NCBI GenBank assembly: GCA_024704765.1
Contig: JAKMXF010000233.1
Span: 248,001-312,000 of the forward strand
Source of the DNA: Oopsacas minuta
Taxonomy: Eukaryota > Porifera > Hexactinellida > Lyssacinosida > Leucopsacidae
Direction: 5' to 3'
Length of the DNA: 64,000 nt
In this document: in pieces, positions 19,615 through 34,400 of the stretch
Layout of the letters: the number at the start of each line of letters is the position of its first letter
How positions within the stretch are numbered: position 1 is the stretch's first letter
Notes under the pieces: generated by a model
Told to the model about the DNA's origin: nothing
Seen by the model: only the letters and a program-made list of their open reading frames with translations
Databases searched by the model: none
Position numbers and translations under genes: made by a program

Positions 19615-22600
19615 TCAAATCACGTCTCCAAGATTGATACGAATAATTATGTCTGTAACACAATCAAATACAAACTGAATACTTCCAGTGTCTGTTGCGC
19701 ATGTAAAGTGCGTGTAGATAACCTTCATTTCACCGTTTTTGTCTTTTGATTTATTCAAACTTTCAAACTTTCGACGAACGAAAGCGGAGCTACTCTCAAA
19801 TGAATTGTCTCCTAAACACACACAAATAGTAATAAGAGTGAAATCTCACCACAGCTGTTTTAAGATACAAATATACAACATAATTGTATGTAGTGTGTTA
19901 TAAACCAAAGCATACTTACAGCTATTATTATACTGCAAGAAAAATTTGATTCATTCAAATACACTGCCTGGTCAAAGGTATTGGAACACTGTTTACAACT
20001 TGTGCACAAGTGGCATTAGATGAGAATATGTTGAAAGATTCTATGGATATTGCAGAAAGTAGAACAATAGCTTGTTATCATTCGTTTTACGATATATTAA
20101 TGTTCAATAGTTTTTGAAATCATCTTTAGCTTATACAACTATGGTAACATACCCTTTGTTTCAGGTATTAATTGTGGTAGGGTGTTCCAATACTTTTGGC
20201 CAGGCAGTGTAGTTAATAAATTACTCATGGGTCATGAGACGTATGGATAAACTGTGATGGATATGAAAGGCCTTTCATTCTCGGATTGGCATTTAAAATT
20301 TTCGTAGAAGCAAAGGTCAAAACGTATGGTAAAGTGTATTTACCACATCAGACATACCTGCGTAATCAGGAAAACAAGTATTAAGCTTCGAATATTGTAA
20401 TTTTTGCATGAATTTGTCCTGTTTGTTGAGGAATAGCATTATTGAGGTGTTTCTGAAATATTGATTGTTGCAGATACTGTCAAATAGATCCATACTGTCC
20501 AACATTCTATTCTAAATATAAACAATATTAAAGTTATAACATTAATGAAACAGCCAGTATAGATTATTGCTCAAATTTTAATGAATGTATGTAGTCAGTT
20601 GTAGATCAGCTGTTGCAATCGCATCTACATGCGAGATTGCGAATGAACGAACTTCCAAAATCGTGACTGTACCCAATTATTTCTTGAACCATTTACTGGT
20701 TAATTCCATTATTGATTCGATGAATTGACTTCCTGCATCATTACAATGAACTTTACATACAATTCATTATCCTCCTTCTACAGTAGAGGTCAAATCTATT
20801 CAAGCGAAACTTCTTAGAATAACAAATACATATAATTGTGCTGTATATCATGGTTAGATAAGTGAGAACAGCCATTTTGCTTGTGGTTTGAAAAACAAAA
20901 TAATACATTATACTGAAATCATTGCTTTTGGTAGATGATTATATTTTATTATTTGTTAATTAAATAAAACATCTACAAAAGACCACAAATAATTTTGAAA
21001 ATGCTATGACATCTAATTTGTAATTACAGCAATGATGTAAAAGTTTGGACTCATAATAGGAAAATACATGGGTATACATTATTCGTAAATAATATTTGGC
21101 TAAGGTATACGATAATTATCTCAATATCCTAAATTCACTATATCTACCATTATATTATGTGTAATTAACACGTTTGTGTAAATGTCGGTTTTTACGAATT
21201 TCCTGGAGCTTTAACACTTGAAAATGCCAAAAAAACAAATCTATATATGAAATAGATAAATAGTCCTCCGATAACTCAAATTGGAAAATATTGCAGTAAT
21301 ATTGAGAAATGTGGATTTTTGCCTTTAAGTGTGTTAATTACTTATATCTTACTGGTCTGTGACTTAATGAGTGATTACAATAAAGCTACAAAACTGATAA
21401 CAATTCTTTATCAATTATTCAAAATAATGTTAGTCTAATTACCACATAATAGTCGTCATATCGTGGTTATATTTTTATTATGTGATTATCCTTCGGAATT
21501 TATGAGAAAATTCGATCTTCTTTTATCATGGTCAGAAGCAGGCCTCTGAGAGGGGGGGGAGACAGAAAGGCCCTTTAGCCTTCCTAAAGCTCCAAGGGGC
21601 CTCAAGAAATCTATAATTCATCGAATAATCATCACCATATTTGGCTAATACGTACTCATTTTGGAAAGATAGCAAATGGCCAGGGCCTTACCGATCCTAT
21701 CAGAGGTCCGATAGGTCAGGGTGACTAATTAGTAAACCGGACCAATTTGGTGGCTCATATACTTTGTATAGGTTAACCAGACCAATTGAAATCTGCTTGT
21801 TACGGTCTTGAGAATGTAATACAATAGCTTCATCAATATCCTTGCTTACATTACTTACATTCTGAGTGATGATATTTCTATGCTGAGACATTTTGCATAT
21901 TTTATGCCTGAGCATGATGATATTCACAGTTTGATCGCATGATAGCAATAATATTCCCATAAAAGGCATTATTCATAATTGATGTAAGTTATCCGTTTTA
22001 ATTGAAGCACTAAAGCCAGTATTATTAAATATAAGATAATTTGCATAGTCACTCTGTTAATATTACTCATTCAATCAATCTGGCTGACGCTAACTAACAT
22101 CATTTTATCCTAATTTTTCTAGGCTAACAACTTAAAAAGGCGTATGGAATGTATCCTTGTGAACAACTTACCGTTTCATCATCCTCCCTTAACGTGAGAT
22201 CATAATCAGAAAGAGCTACTATGAACATTAATGCCTTTACATCTTCAAAACAGTGAATCCATTTCTTCCTTTCAGTCTTCTGCCCGCCGACATCTACCAT
22301 TCTAAATTGAAATAATATGAAAATATAAGTATTTTGAGTATGAAATAGTTTTGTAACTACAATGGAGTTCGCATCTTATCAAATATATTTTGCACGAATT
22401 TCCCTTGCTATTAGAGGAATTATTTCCAATACAAATTGGACGCTAAGTCACTGAAAAAAACTTTCTAAGGAGCAAATATTGCGAGAGAAAATCCTTATCA
22501 CCTCAGGAGAAATTTCTGTACATTATGCTAACTATATAGAACTCTTGTAGTCATTTCTAGTGCACTACCATTTGGCATCTCCGCAAGTTTTATTTAAGAA

Positions 22601-25600
22601 ATGATGCCATATTAGCTGTAATAAACACAAATGCCAATGAGGCATTCGTGTGCTATGCTAACTACGAGATAGTAGATGATTCTTTATCATAGATAATTAT
22701 CTACCGAATGAATGTTAATTATTTGCCTTTGAAATGATCTGTTCTAGTATACGTGATAATTTTCGAGGGTATACATATAATTTAGCACATACACAACATT
22801 TCAATTGGACAATACATGAAAGATATCTCCATTATAATCTTGGTCTGTAAATTCAAATTGCTACATGCATGCTACCTTTTGAAGGAACGCACAACGAAGC
22901 TCACGTAGTTGGTAATTACTATGCAATTCTGAGCTTGGTTCAAGGTTAGTTCCCGAGGAATTGCAATATCAACACTTGATGATCTGGTTAGTGTAATCAA
23001 ACGAAGAGCAGATTAACCGAATTTATCTGCTGTATAATATTCAAATAAACCTGATCAATTAGCTATATTTTTAGTAGAGTGAAACTCGGTCAGTTTCTCT
23101 AGAACGGATTTTCTATTCTTGTGTGAATTGTATGAGGAAGAATATTCAAATAAGAAGTACTTCGCTTTGTATGTACTGATTTAGTTTCCCGAAGGTGTAA
23201 GTTGATTCATACCAGAGTTCTACTGTATAGTGGACCAGCATAACCCGACAGTGTTTCTGATCTGAAATAGTTTCCGACAATACAAATCCACCTTCATAAC
23301 TCAACAAAATGTTCATGTCCAAACGAGTGTCGGTTTGTGCAGGTGCCACTGTATTTGAATTATTTCTGGGTAAAGTACATATTAATGTTTATTTCATATA
23401 TAGGGAGTTTCTTTGGGGTGAACATATATTCCAGCCTTCTCCACCCTCTGGATAAAACCTGAAATCATCTAAGGCTGAGGGCGTTTGAGAGTATATTTTT
23501 CCTCTTCTAGTTACTTGTTAAGTTTATTTATCCAATATACTAACCACAAACCTGAATTAATCAATGACAAATAATGGGTTTTTAAATTGCAAGTTAGTCA
23601 AATTTAGATTTCGCCTTCACTAAATAAGCATCAAGTCTTGAATATTCAACGGTTTCAAGAAAAGCTGCAGGCGGGGCTTAATTAGCACTAAATACCATAA
23701 AGTGTATGTGTTTGTAAATACGTTATTATTATCTAATTAAATATCTTCCCTAAGTTAGATGACTAATTAGTATATGTGATATGTACTTTTTCCTTAGATT
23801 ATTCGATCGCGCAATGTTTATTAATAGAAATGCTGTCTAATATGTGGAAATATTCTTTATAATGTTACCGATGTTTTGGCTAATAATATTCTAACTTTAC
23901 TTGTCATGTTAGTTGTGTACTATTTGATAAACTTGTACGTAGATTTGTGGTCCCTATTAGTAGAATGCACCACTGAATGTTATTGAGCAATTTGTTGGTG
24001 GGATTTATAGAACTCAAGTAACAAACTACTTACATTATCGTTGGGCATCGAATATTTGACTCAGGAAAACAACAATATTCATGGTGACCGCTGTTGTACA
24101 ATATTCCTGGGAGTATGTAACTTGTGAGGAATTTTGGATACTGAATTTGTCAGGAGATAGTGAGTACGCAGTTATTTTGCTTTCATTGCAGACAAGTGTT
24201 CACCCTCAACTACAAAATACCGATTGTAATCCACAATGGATTTTAAGATCACTCCTAGAGACCAAAACATCTACTATCCTTTATTGATAACATCTGAATA
24301 CACATTTCCTAATGGCTTATCACAAGATTGAATTTCTCTCCATCCTTGATACATAAACATTTTCCAACTTCTCAAATATTGCAAACTTTCATGAACTCAC
24401 GTTAACCCTTAACTCTCAAATTTTTGCAAACTTCCCAAGGCCAAATATGCTAACTGCCTAGGTCAATGGAAGTAATATGTCTGTTATCTAACATAAAAGG
24501 GAATGGATAGGAAGTAATTATAGCTATTTGTTCTAACCAAATATTATTTCTAGTATTCACGTATGCTCTATAACTCATTCGAATGTAATCACCTTTTATC
24601 TTCTAAATATTGACAATAATCTATATTATTTAATCTCAATTGTTGTTTGTTTGTTTGTCCGTTGTCAAGAAAAGGATTTACGGTATGCAATTTTGATATT
24701 GTCGCATAACTATGTATTTATCGTGTTTATCAAGGAAGTAAATAGAATTTAATAAAACTTCACAAAATATATCGAACATGCTGAATCCGATTTTAACACT
24801 TTTGGATTAATCATATGAAAATTTATTGTTGATCTTACAAAATAATTCAATAATATATATGCCATATAGTATATTTGTGAATTACATTATTCTAAATATA
24901 TCTATATTATGATTTCATTGCCGAATCTTGGGATTTGGCAATGGAATTCATAGGAATTTGTAAGAAAGTTTGGTCAATATATAGAAATTTCAAACACACA
25001 AACTTACAGAAAGTTCAATCCCTTGTATGTGAAGTTAAACTCTACTACTCCCAATGTTTGCACTCTTGTTCTCAATACATCCTCCACGCTTGGTATATAT
25101 CCTCTCTCCGATATTCTCTCAAGAGCATTCAGGAAACTACAAAAATGAACAATTTATCGTTAAAACAATGTAAATGTCAAATTATTTTCCATTTTCTATT
25201 ATAAATTTTTGCTGATTCATACAGAAATATATTTCCGAATGTATTATTCAAGTTTCCATTAATATTAGCATTAAATTGGGAAAATGTCTATTCCAGTGAT
25301 CAAATGATGATGGCTAAAAATAATCACTGATTTCAAATTCCATTATCTTAATGCTTATTCAACTATTTGATGTATCTATGCTACCCCAATCAAATATTTC
25401 TAGCTTGAATTCAGGTTTTGCGGACCTATAATCCTTTCCACTATATTTAATGACGGCAATTCATTTCGAATTCTTGTTTTTATTGCATACATTAGACTGT
25501 TAATCTTACAATTTTGTTATGCCTGACACCAAAATCTGAGTTCAATGTTTTGGGCAATGCCCACCTCATCATTAGTTGTAAAAGTATATATTTCATTTTT

Positions 25601-28600
25601 GCGTTGGATTAAGAACTCTATTCAATTAGATAAATATAGAAATAGAATTCTCCCTTTATCAATTTTATATCACAATATCAAATTATTCAAATCATATATC
25701 TGTAGCTATTTTAAGACTGATTAACTATCTAGCTTCATTGTCTACGATAGAGAAGACTTATAATAAATTTGCATTGAATTCAGTTCATCTAATTCATTGG
25801 TTCCCGATATGAGTGGCTCATTCAGTAAGATAATATGAAGGCTGTTTTTTGTTGAATAGATCTTAAATGTGGGATAGTCTACTGGTATATGGCTTGGAAC
25901 AACCCTTCTAGTTAATTACAAAAAGTTAGATAAATGCCCTGACAAGTTATTCATGATATAATTGAAAATCTCATTACTGCAACCTCGGGTGTATAATGAT
26001 GGATTTGCTTACTTAATCCTATTACACAATGCTGACACTTTTTTGCATTATTCTGCAGAACTAGTGCCTGTACAATACTTTATTGACTACTGTTATGATA
26101 AACCACAAGCTAAGATGCATTTGTTAATTTCGTCATTTTCTCGTCAGTTTTGAAGGCTAAGTGAACTGTTGTACAATATACCAAATGGGAGAGCTATATG
26201 CATTTTTTATGTAGCAGGTGGATGTTATTATACATTGAATGTAGCTGTTCACCAATTTTACAAATTTATGATGATTAGTGTGTCTAGTTTAATTCAGTTT
26301 GCAGTTGCCCCAAATCCTTATGGTGCCATAGTGAACCTACACAATCCTACGAGTCAAAGAACCAAACCAATTTTAGATTAGTTACTTTTTCAACTGACTC
26401 AGTTGACCAAAATTTTTCCTAAAACTGGGCTGTGTGCAGAAATATAATAATTCAAAATATATACGTAACACATATCAGTATTTTTGTTGGCTTTTCATGT
26501 TTGGCCAGGTTTATTCGATTACTCGTTATTCGTGCACTAATTTCAACAATTTATGCCTTACGTATGAATTCCTAACACATTGTTTAGACATATTTTATGT
26601 ACTTTTGCTATATACATCATTACAATATTGCATTCTGCAGAACATTCTAATGTTCTAGATGGTCAGGTGTTGGTAGAAGTATTTGATTTAGACTTTCGTA
26701 ACCAAATGATTTTGAATTCAAATTTACGATACTATTTTTGTACTGATTCTTTAGATCACGAATTCTCCTTGAATTAGATTAGTTGTGAATTCCTGTATTG
26801 ATTATATACTTGTATATGAACTTTTCACTCCACGTAATAATACTAACGATGAGGAGTTACATATTTACCTAATTTCCATCTTTTAGATCTTTAACAAGAA
26901 ATTTGTGTCCTAGATTGAACCCAAATTGCTTACGTGATGGAACGTTCGCTGTTCAGATATAGAATCTATAACTATGACGTCTAATAAGGTCTAATTAGAT
27001 ATCGATGAAACTTTTGTTCACTTTCAGCTTAACTAATTTTGTTATTAATATCAATTACAATGGATTAGAGCTAATGAATAACTTTCAAATTATTGCATTT
27101 TGTAGTTGTGAAGAATACCATGGATATTATCCTGGATAGAAAATCAAAGTTCTAATACTGATAAAATGGAAGCTATTTTCCGCCGGCCTGTCTCACCTTC
27201 CTCTAAAAAGATAACAGAAATTTTTTACTATATTTTCCCTACGGCAAACCAGCTATCCACATTTTGTTTTTAGGAATTTCTAATGGATTTTCATGCATTC
27301 TATACACAATTTTCCATTTTGTGCTATTTCTATATAAATGAACTTACAATTCAGCTGAATCATTGAGCTGGTATTTGTTTGAGTTTTTGAATGCGTCCTG
27401 TACTCCAGCATCTGACCACAAATTATTCATTGCTACTGCCAGATTTGGATCAATCATTCTACTCACTCCTGTGTCCATTAAAGCATAGAAAGTCTCTTCA
27501 TCTTTCTAAAACAACAAATACAAGAGGGACTGTGATGTTTATTATAAAAAGATGATTTCTACAGTATTTGTGGAATTTGATGTATGAATGTTGTTGATTG
27601 ATTTCCACAATTACTTTTTATCCCGTATTCAATAATAAAAATTAGGATTTTCCCCATAATTGACATAACTAAATATGTTACTGAGAAGCAACCTAGATGG
27701 TTAGTTACAATAACTGCGTTCAAATATGCAAAGAATGGCCGATTCAACTAACTTAATCTTCTAGTATAGAACAACAATATAAGTTGAGACATAAAATATT
27801 TCTTGAATTAAAACTTACATCTCTATCTACGTCACCATATGGTATTTGTAACATTTCTCTTCCTCTAAGGATAGCTCTTAGAGATGTTACACAATTTGAA
27901 AATACAATATCTCTGTGATTCTCTCTCTCCTCTTCTCCATAACCATTGTCATGTATTATCCTAATTAGAAACAATATTAATGAAAAGTAATTCTTGTCAA
28001 AATTAATTACATAGTACCAACCAATTTCATAACTTTCCTGAATATCACTTAAATATCCAGAAAAATTACAAAAAACAAATCCCAGAATTTTCCGAGATTT
28101 TTAAAATCCCGTAAGGGTTGGAAAGTATGGAATTATAGAAAGCTTAATATAATTCTGAGGTTGTTTGGACGCTATAATTAGGAATCTTTTGTATTTATAA
28201 TAAGCTATATAGAATTGAGATTAACTTTCATTTCAATACTCCATGGTTTAATTAATGTATAATACTTACTTCATTTGCTTGAGAATTGTGCTCTTCCCAG
28301 ATTCGCCAGGGCCTAAAATGATATGTGTTAATCAATTGTTGATTGTATTTACTGTAAGTTCGACTATAAAATATGTTTAAAACTTCAAAATCGCTTAAAA
28401 TCTTCTCCAGTGTAACCCAAAGTACAGCAAAACTCGGATAAGACGTGTCCAATCGGGAAACAAAAATTAGTAAGTATTATCTGAATAGAAATAGTATTGA
28501 TGAATGAAAACTAATTTTTCTGTAACAAGAACTTAAGAAGTATGTCTTATCCAAGTTTTACTGTATTTTAAATACATTTTAATGCTAGAGTGAAGTCAGA

Positions 28601-30450
28601 ACAAAAACCTGCAAATGACATGTCAATGGATGGAAAATCAAAGGAGCAGGCTAATCAAGTCATATCCCTGATCATTGATAGGATCACAGTTCAACAAATA
28701 AATAACAGCTTCCGCCACCAAATCACTGCAATATGAATCGTACCATATGCAAGTACTACTATACATTTCTAGATATTCAAATAGCCTCACATCAATTTGT
28801 CAGAAATCACACAAATCTACTTTTTAGAATGACATACTTGTCAGCGTCACAATGATTTTTGTTATCCTAACAAGCATAATAGAAATAATGTAACACATGT
28901 GTAGTGTTATGTAACTCATGTCATATATATTCTCCAGCTGAATTTGGTTGATATAGAATTGCGTTAGATGTCAGTTCGCATTCAATCAGATAACAAGTAA
29001 AGGTTTTCTTCCATTCAATTATATGTTTGTAAGGTATTCTATGCTTTGAAATTAATGATTCTCTCGTTAATTAGCGATATTAATCGAATAAGCTATACTA
29101 ATAGTAATTAATGACGCTTTGTGATCTTACTTAAACTGCTATGATACTGATTTGTCTGAAGTTCAATCAAAATACCTCTATATCCCAAAAAGGACGCATT
29201 TCCTTCCCAAAATTTCCTTCAGTTGGTTCCATTAGCTGGGCAGTAGGCATTGGTCCGGTTTCAAATTGACTACATTCATAGTTGTCAACATTTGTAAAAA
29301 TCTAGTTTGTTCAAGTTCATTCGAATTTAGCTAGTTTTTGGAATTAAATGGAAGGCTAATAGGATATCTACCCGCTATAACGGCGGAATCTGTCCATGTC
29401 GCTATGAATCGCTTTAATAGGTTCAATTTCCCCAGGAATATTCAAAGTAAGAAGGTAAAAATGAAAGTAAGATTGTGTTCAAATATTGAGTCTGACTTTG
29501 GATCCGTGGGACTTGACACCTATACCACAATTGTAGGGCTGCTACCGTCCTGATTAGTATCTGGGAAACCAGTCCGGAAGCTCCAAAGCTGATATAATTC
29601 ACAAGTTAATGCCAAAATAGGTCAACAACTTAACATTGTTGAAATGCGAGATAATCATGTATAGAGAATCCGCCTTGAATAATTACAACCAATTCCCGCT
29701 AAGATGTAAAATACTGGCTAAGGAATCTATGGAATTTTGACAGGTATACAAATCTTTGACACTTACGTAAATATGCGATAATTTAAATATACAAGAAGCT
29801 TTGACTGTGCTATTGATCTATATAGAGGTTTCAAATGCTTGCTATGGCACAGAACATTTGTAAGTTGCTCACTTCAATAAGAATAGTGTTTGTATTTGAT
29901 GCATAATTCAGATTAAAGTTAGATATAAATAAGAGGGTCTTGTTATGGCAAAATAGGAATAGAATTTATTGAGCCAGTATCAGAGATAAAGGTAATATTA
30001 GAATTATAGTGAGGCTGATGAAACCAGTCGCGGTCGGTTTCAAAAACATTCACACTTAATAATACCTCCAAAGCAAATTGTAGCTTCTCATCGGTATGGT
30101 ATACAGTGGTGTTCGCCTATTAAGAATAATCCCCTAATAGCAAGCTTTCAGGGACTTAGAGTCCATTTTGTATTAGAAATGAATCCTCAAATATCAAATT
30201 CGAGTATTAGCAAGGGAAATTCGTGCAATACAACTTATTGAATTAGAAAAGGCTAGTATCAGAATTCCAATTTCCAATAAACAAGATCTCCAGCCGAAAT
30301 GAGAATACGTATAAACTTTTCAAACTCACCAAGCAAGAGTATCTTGCATTCCCTTACAAAAAGCTTCTTATCCTTCTTCAAGATAGTATCTATACCTTTA
30401 CTTCTCTGCTTTGCTACTTTATCTTCCACTGAACTCGGTTTACAACCCAT
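19615..30450 (-). CDS. Heterotrimeric G-protein alpha subunit (8 exons)
   Basis: Exons in transcript order are 30330-30450, 28270-28312, 27819-27960, 27348-27505, 25008-25136, 22172-22301, 20358-20511 and 19615-19811. All introns have GT/AG ends and all phases agree, giving 357 residues. MGC at the start predicts N-myristoylation and palmitoylation at the inner plasma membrane. Every GTPase motif is present: GPGESGKST (41-49), the switch I arginine in LRTRV (R179) with T182, DVGGQ (201-205, catalytic Q205), NKQD (270-273) and TCAT (329-332). The helical domain lies between the first two motifs. The P-loop Pro42 resembles vertebrate GNA15, but the protein cannot be placed confidently in the Gi, Gq, Gs or G12 class. 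The C-terminus NLGDVI is about two residues shorter than usual and lacks the Cys at -4 that pertussis toxin modifies. It couples seven-transmembrane receptors to effectors. The introns reach 2.7 kb and contain MITEs. Confidence 0.93.
19962..20209. mobile_element. Tc1/mariner-type MITE in the last G-alpha intron
   Basis: 248 bp flanked by TA on both sides. Terminal inverted repeats of 28 bp begin CACTGCCTGGTCAAAGGTAT at the left and, read inward from the right, CACTGCCTGGCCAAAAGTAT, differing at three positions. These ends are typical of Tc1-like transposons. There is no transposase coding, so it depends on an element elsewhere. Confidence 0.85.
22358..22465. repeat. MITE fragment (GTTCGCCTAATAGCAAG family) in a G-alpha intron
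   Basis: It contains TTTTGCACGAATTTCCCTTG and TATTAGAGGAATTATTTCCA, both shared with the copy at 40246-40392. The ends are eroded. Confidence 0.55.
30102..30232. repeat. MITE (GTTCGCCTAATAGCAAG family) in the first G-alpha intron
   Basis: It starts ACAGTGGTGTTCGCCTATTA, contains CTAATAGCAAGCTTTCAGGG, and ends with an inverted GAGTATTAGCAAGGGAAATT segment. Non-coding; same family as 40246-40392. Confidence 0.6.
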
Positions 30451-31480
30451 TCTATCTTCTCAAAAATCTGAAAAACTCCCTGCTATACTTGTATGACTAC
30501 TTTTCTATTTATATATTTATCCCAAACGATATCTTGTTTGTTGACGTTTGCCAATTTGGTATATAATATGAGGTAAAAGTCAATTACTAAATTTACAAAT
30601 TAATATACTGGAATTTATACAACAATCATATACGACAACCTCCTCAATTTATGCCTAATATAAGGAGCTATGTGCAATTGATATTATTTCTCCCAATGAA
30701 GCCAATATGTAACCTAAAAGATATTATGTCTATTTAGTATATCTTACTATATATGAGGAATTAGATATGATATCGAGACAGTGAACATTTCAATAGTTTA
30801 CTGTGCATCTAAGTAATTACGTCAACAACGTACAATATAGTAATAGGATTAATATTCGGATTGAATAACTGTGAATTGAGGAAAATTAAAATATCAACCT
30901 TGTCATCAGAAAAACTATAAATGTAGAATTAATATCCTAAAGAGCATAGACAATGGTATTAATACAATAGTTATTGTGTTAAATAGTGGTTAACCTATCT
31001 AGAAATGGACTGACACATTTCTACGTATTAGCATTGTATGGCAAAAGTGCTGCGGAAACTGATTATAATCAACTATAGTGAACTCTCGCCATAATGAAGT
31101 ACTTAGGACTTGATCCTATCTTTATAAGCGGTATTTCGTTGGAAGCAGAGAAATCATTCACTTCCAAACTACGTATATGAAGGTAATGAATCAGTTCGTT
31201 ATAACGGAGTTTCGCAGTTTAGTCGTATCCTACTTGGTTATAACGGGGAGTTTACAGTATGGAGCCTTATCCAAGCTTTATATATTAAATACATATGCAT
31301 ATCTAATGCATAAATACACATCTCTACTAGGCACCCAATTTTAAACAATAAATTACGTAATTTTAATATACATGATAAATAATGTATTATCAGATAGATA
31401 TAACCGTGAGGCAACACATTTACAAGGAACACTAGAACATCAAATTATATATAGAAACACAAATTAACACTTGTCTTAAA
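30451..31480. other. Intergenic region with a MITE
   Basis: About 1 kb between the G-alpha start and the 3' end of the MRH gene. It holds the 5' flank of the G-alpha gene and an inverted-repeat element at 31077-31258. No open frame is supported. Confidence 0.45.
31077..31258. repeat. Pogo/Tigger-like MITE
   Basis: Right end GGTTATAACGGGGAGTTTAC and left end GTGAACTCTCGCCATAATGA are imperfect inverted repeats. The right end matches the fragment at 59899. Non-coding. Confidence 0.55.
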
Positions 31481-34400
31481 TTATGGTCCAAATGGGTTTT
31501 TCTCATTGTCGATTGTTTGGTATCCTCCTTTCGTAACAATAGGCTCTTCTTCTTCTTCCATTTTCCCCACCTGTTTACTTGCTGACTTACAACTTATCAC
31601 ATTGAATATTAACATGAATCCGCCTCCAAACAGTTTAATCAACTCTATCCAGAATGATTTGTTTGGAATAATTTCGCTGCCTCTTTTACCCAGAAGGAGA
31701 TTAATAATAATTCCAGCAATCCAGTAGATTGCAAAGATAACGAAGAGGAATATTACGAAAACAAATAAAATCGGCGCATCAAAAATAATGATAGGTTCGG
31801 AATTAAAGCAAGCACCATTGTAATTAAAGTGGAACACTGCGGTACATTTATCAGCATCATAATCAACCTTATAGGGGGAAAGAGCATCATGCGAAGCATT
31901 ATCTTTCGGCCATTTGGAGTTTAATCCACATCTAAAATTAAGAGTTGTAGTCAGCTTAGCTCCGCCAGTACAGCCCAAGAAAATTCCATCTCCTCCTTTA
32001 TATTCCGCGGTAAACCCTTGTTCATCAGGCCTCTCTACTAAATCGTCATATGAATTGTTATAAATCCCAAGATTGTAATATGTGCCTTGGCTAAGAATAC
32101 ACACCCCAGAATTTGCACCACAGTTGCTAGTAAGAGATGTAGGAAGATCCTCGCAAATTCTGAAATATATGCTACAGCTATCGCTTGCTTTGCAAGCAGT
32201 TCTATCACCGTTAAATTCCCAATACTCGTGTTCTGCAAGCATTTTGTAGTCATATTTAGCTACAAAATTAGTAAAAAAGATAATTATGCTATGTTCTTAA
32301 TAGAAGTTATAAATAACATCAGATTATCGGAATAGGAACACACAGTACTGAACAATTAGCTATACACTTACAAGCTTGCGTTCTCACTGTATACACCATA
32401 TAGCATTACAAAACCGGAGTTTTAGCCAAATTTTCGCGAGTCAAGACCACACTTGCCAACACTTTACACTCGAAAATATCCAACAAAATATCAAAACAAT
32501 TTTCCTGGATTTTCAAAGGTTTTCCCTCGATATGAAGTGAAACCCCGGTTGAGTTGGCAAGTATGGTCTATATATATATATGACTGTAACTTCTTATTAA
32601 CGAGAGTATTCTGTAATAAAAATATATACAATACTTACATATGTGGCATAGAGTTGGTCCGATAGTTGGCGCAGAAAAGCAAGCTCCATTATACTTGAAT
32701 GTCATTGAATATTTACAGATTTTTTCAGAAAAATCATAGATAAATGAATAAGTATCAGCTCCATTTGGTACATCTCCTCCAATAACTGTTGATGGCCAAG
32801 TTACTTGTTTGTCACATAAGAATGTTAAGTTCATTGATACGTTCTGACAAAGTGTAGTAACAGCTTGAATGACTGTATAGAGCACTTGGAATCCACTCTT
32901 AAACAATATAATTAGGTTAAAACAGGGATAATACGGAAAATACAGTGCTTTTTGTTATCAAAATTATTAGGAACAAATATTTACAGTGTAACCTCCACAA
33001 ATTGGGCAGGTGGAAACGGAAACTTCTGGAAACGAGTGAAATCTGGAGAGCGAATCTTAGGCCCATACAAATAAATTTCCATAAACGGGTAATTTGGGTG
33101 ATACGCGGAACCATTGTGGAGGTTATACTGTTTGTATATCATTTAGATTTTTCAAGTAGTCACAGATCAAATAATTTTGAATGCATTTGTTAACTATCTG
33201 AATAATCGGTATGGGTTATGGAATTGGCTATAATATAGGAGATTAGTAGAGACATGTCGTTATACTATCTTAACCCTAGGTACACCCTTGGGTTGTATTT
33301 GTCCTTGTGTTTCCATCTTTCTGTACCCCTCTATAACTCCAAGGAGTGACTCTATACTCTCCTCAAAGCACCCCATCTCCATACCATCTACCCCTAAGTA
33401 ATGGTGAAGGTGTGCTCGCCGTTTATATAACTTTATGAATTTTTCTCTAATCTTATCAAAATACACTAGAATAGATGTATTGTTTGCAAGAGTTAATAGC
33501 GAATATGGCTTGTCCACTGGTGGAGTATTACAATGCCCAATTTTCCAACCTTTTTCATTCCAATACGGGAAAGATATGCAAGCATTTAGTTTGTCAATAT
33601 TCCTTCTGATATCTGAAAGTGATACACGGCCTCTTACTAGCAAGGCACAAGCCAAGTACAAATGCTGTCTTGGCTGCACTTTCAAAAGTTGAAATTCTTT
33701 AGAAAATGTCTCTGCAAACATTTGATCAATCTTCCTAATGGCCATACCGACGTCTTTCGGCATATATAGAGGAGCCATTGAAGATAGCAAATACTGCATA
33801 CGAGGAAATGGGACCATATTCATAGCGATTTCATTCAAATCTACATTAAGAGTGCCTTCAAATCGAGCAGAGCTAGTCAAGTTCAGTAACAAACCAGCTA
33901 CTATATCATTCATTCTATCAAATGGCTTTTCCTTTTTCAACGGATCTTTCTTCGCACTTGCACCTGTTAGCTTTGTAATATCAATCAATGCTTCGTTGTC
34001 AAATGGCAATACACAATCAGATATATCCGACAATAGCCTCATTGCTAATACACTATTGTACGGTGATGTTATTACGTCATCATCTACACTAGGAAATACA
34101 GGCACTGAGAATTTGTATACATGTTTATATTCATCATGCAGTAAGCTGAGTATACGAGAACCTAGACCTGATCCAGTTCCTCCGCCCATGGAATGAAAAA
34201 CGAAAAAAGATTGCAAACAGTCGCATTTCTCCGTTTCATGTCTCACGATATCGAAAATCTTTTCTTTATATTTGTCACCGTACATATAGTGTCCGACTGC
34301 CCAGTTATTTCCTGAACCAGATACATCGGTCATCAATTGCCTAGAGTCGAATAAGTCCCCCAAAGGACTTGAAATCAGATTATTCACCACTCCTTCTTCC

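Noticed and set aside
33735-34200. 152-residue plus-strand frame
   Set aside because: It is antisense to the epsilon-tubulin coding sequence and carries no independent signal.
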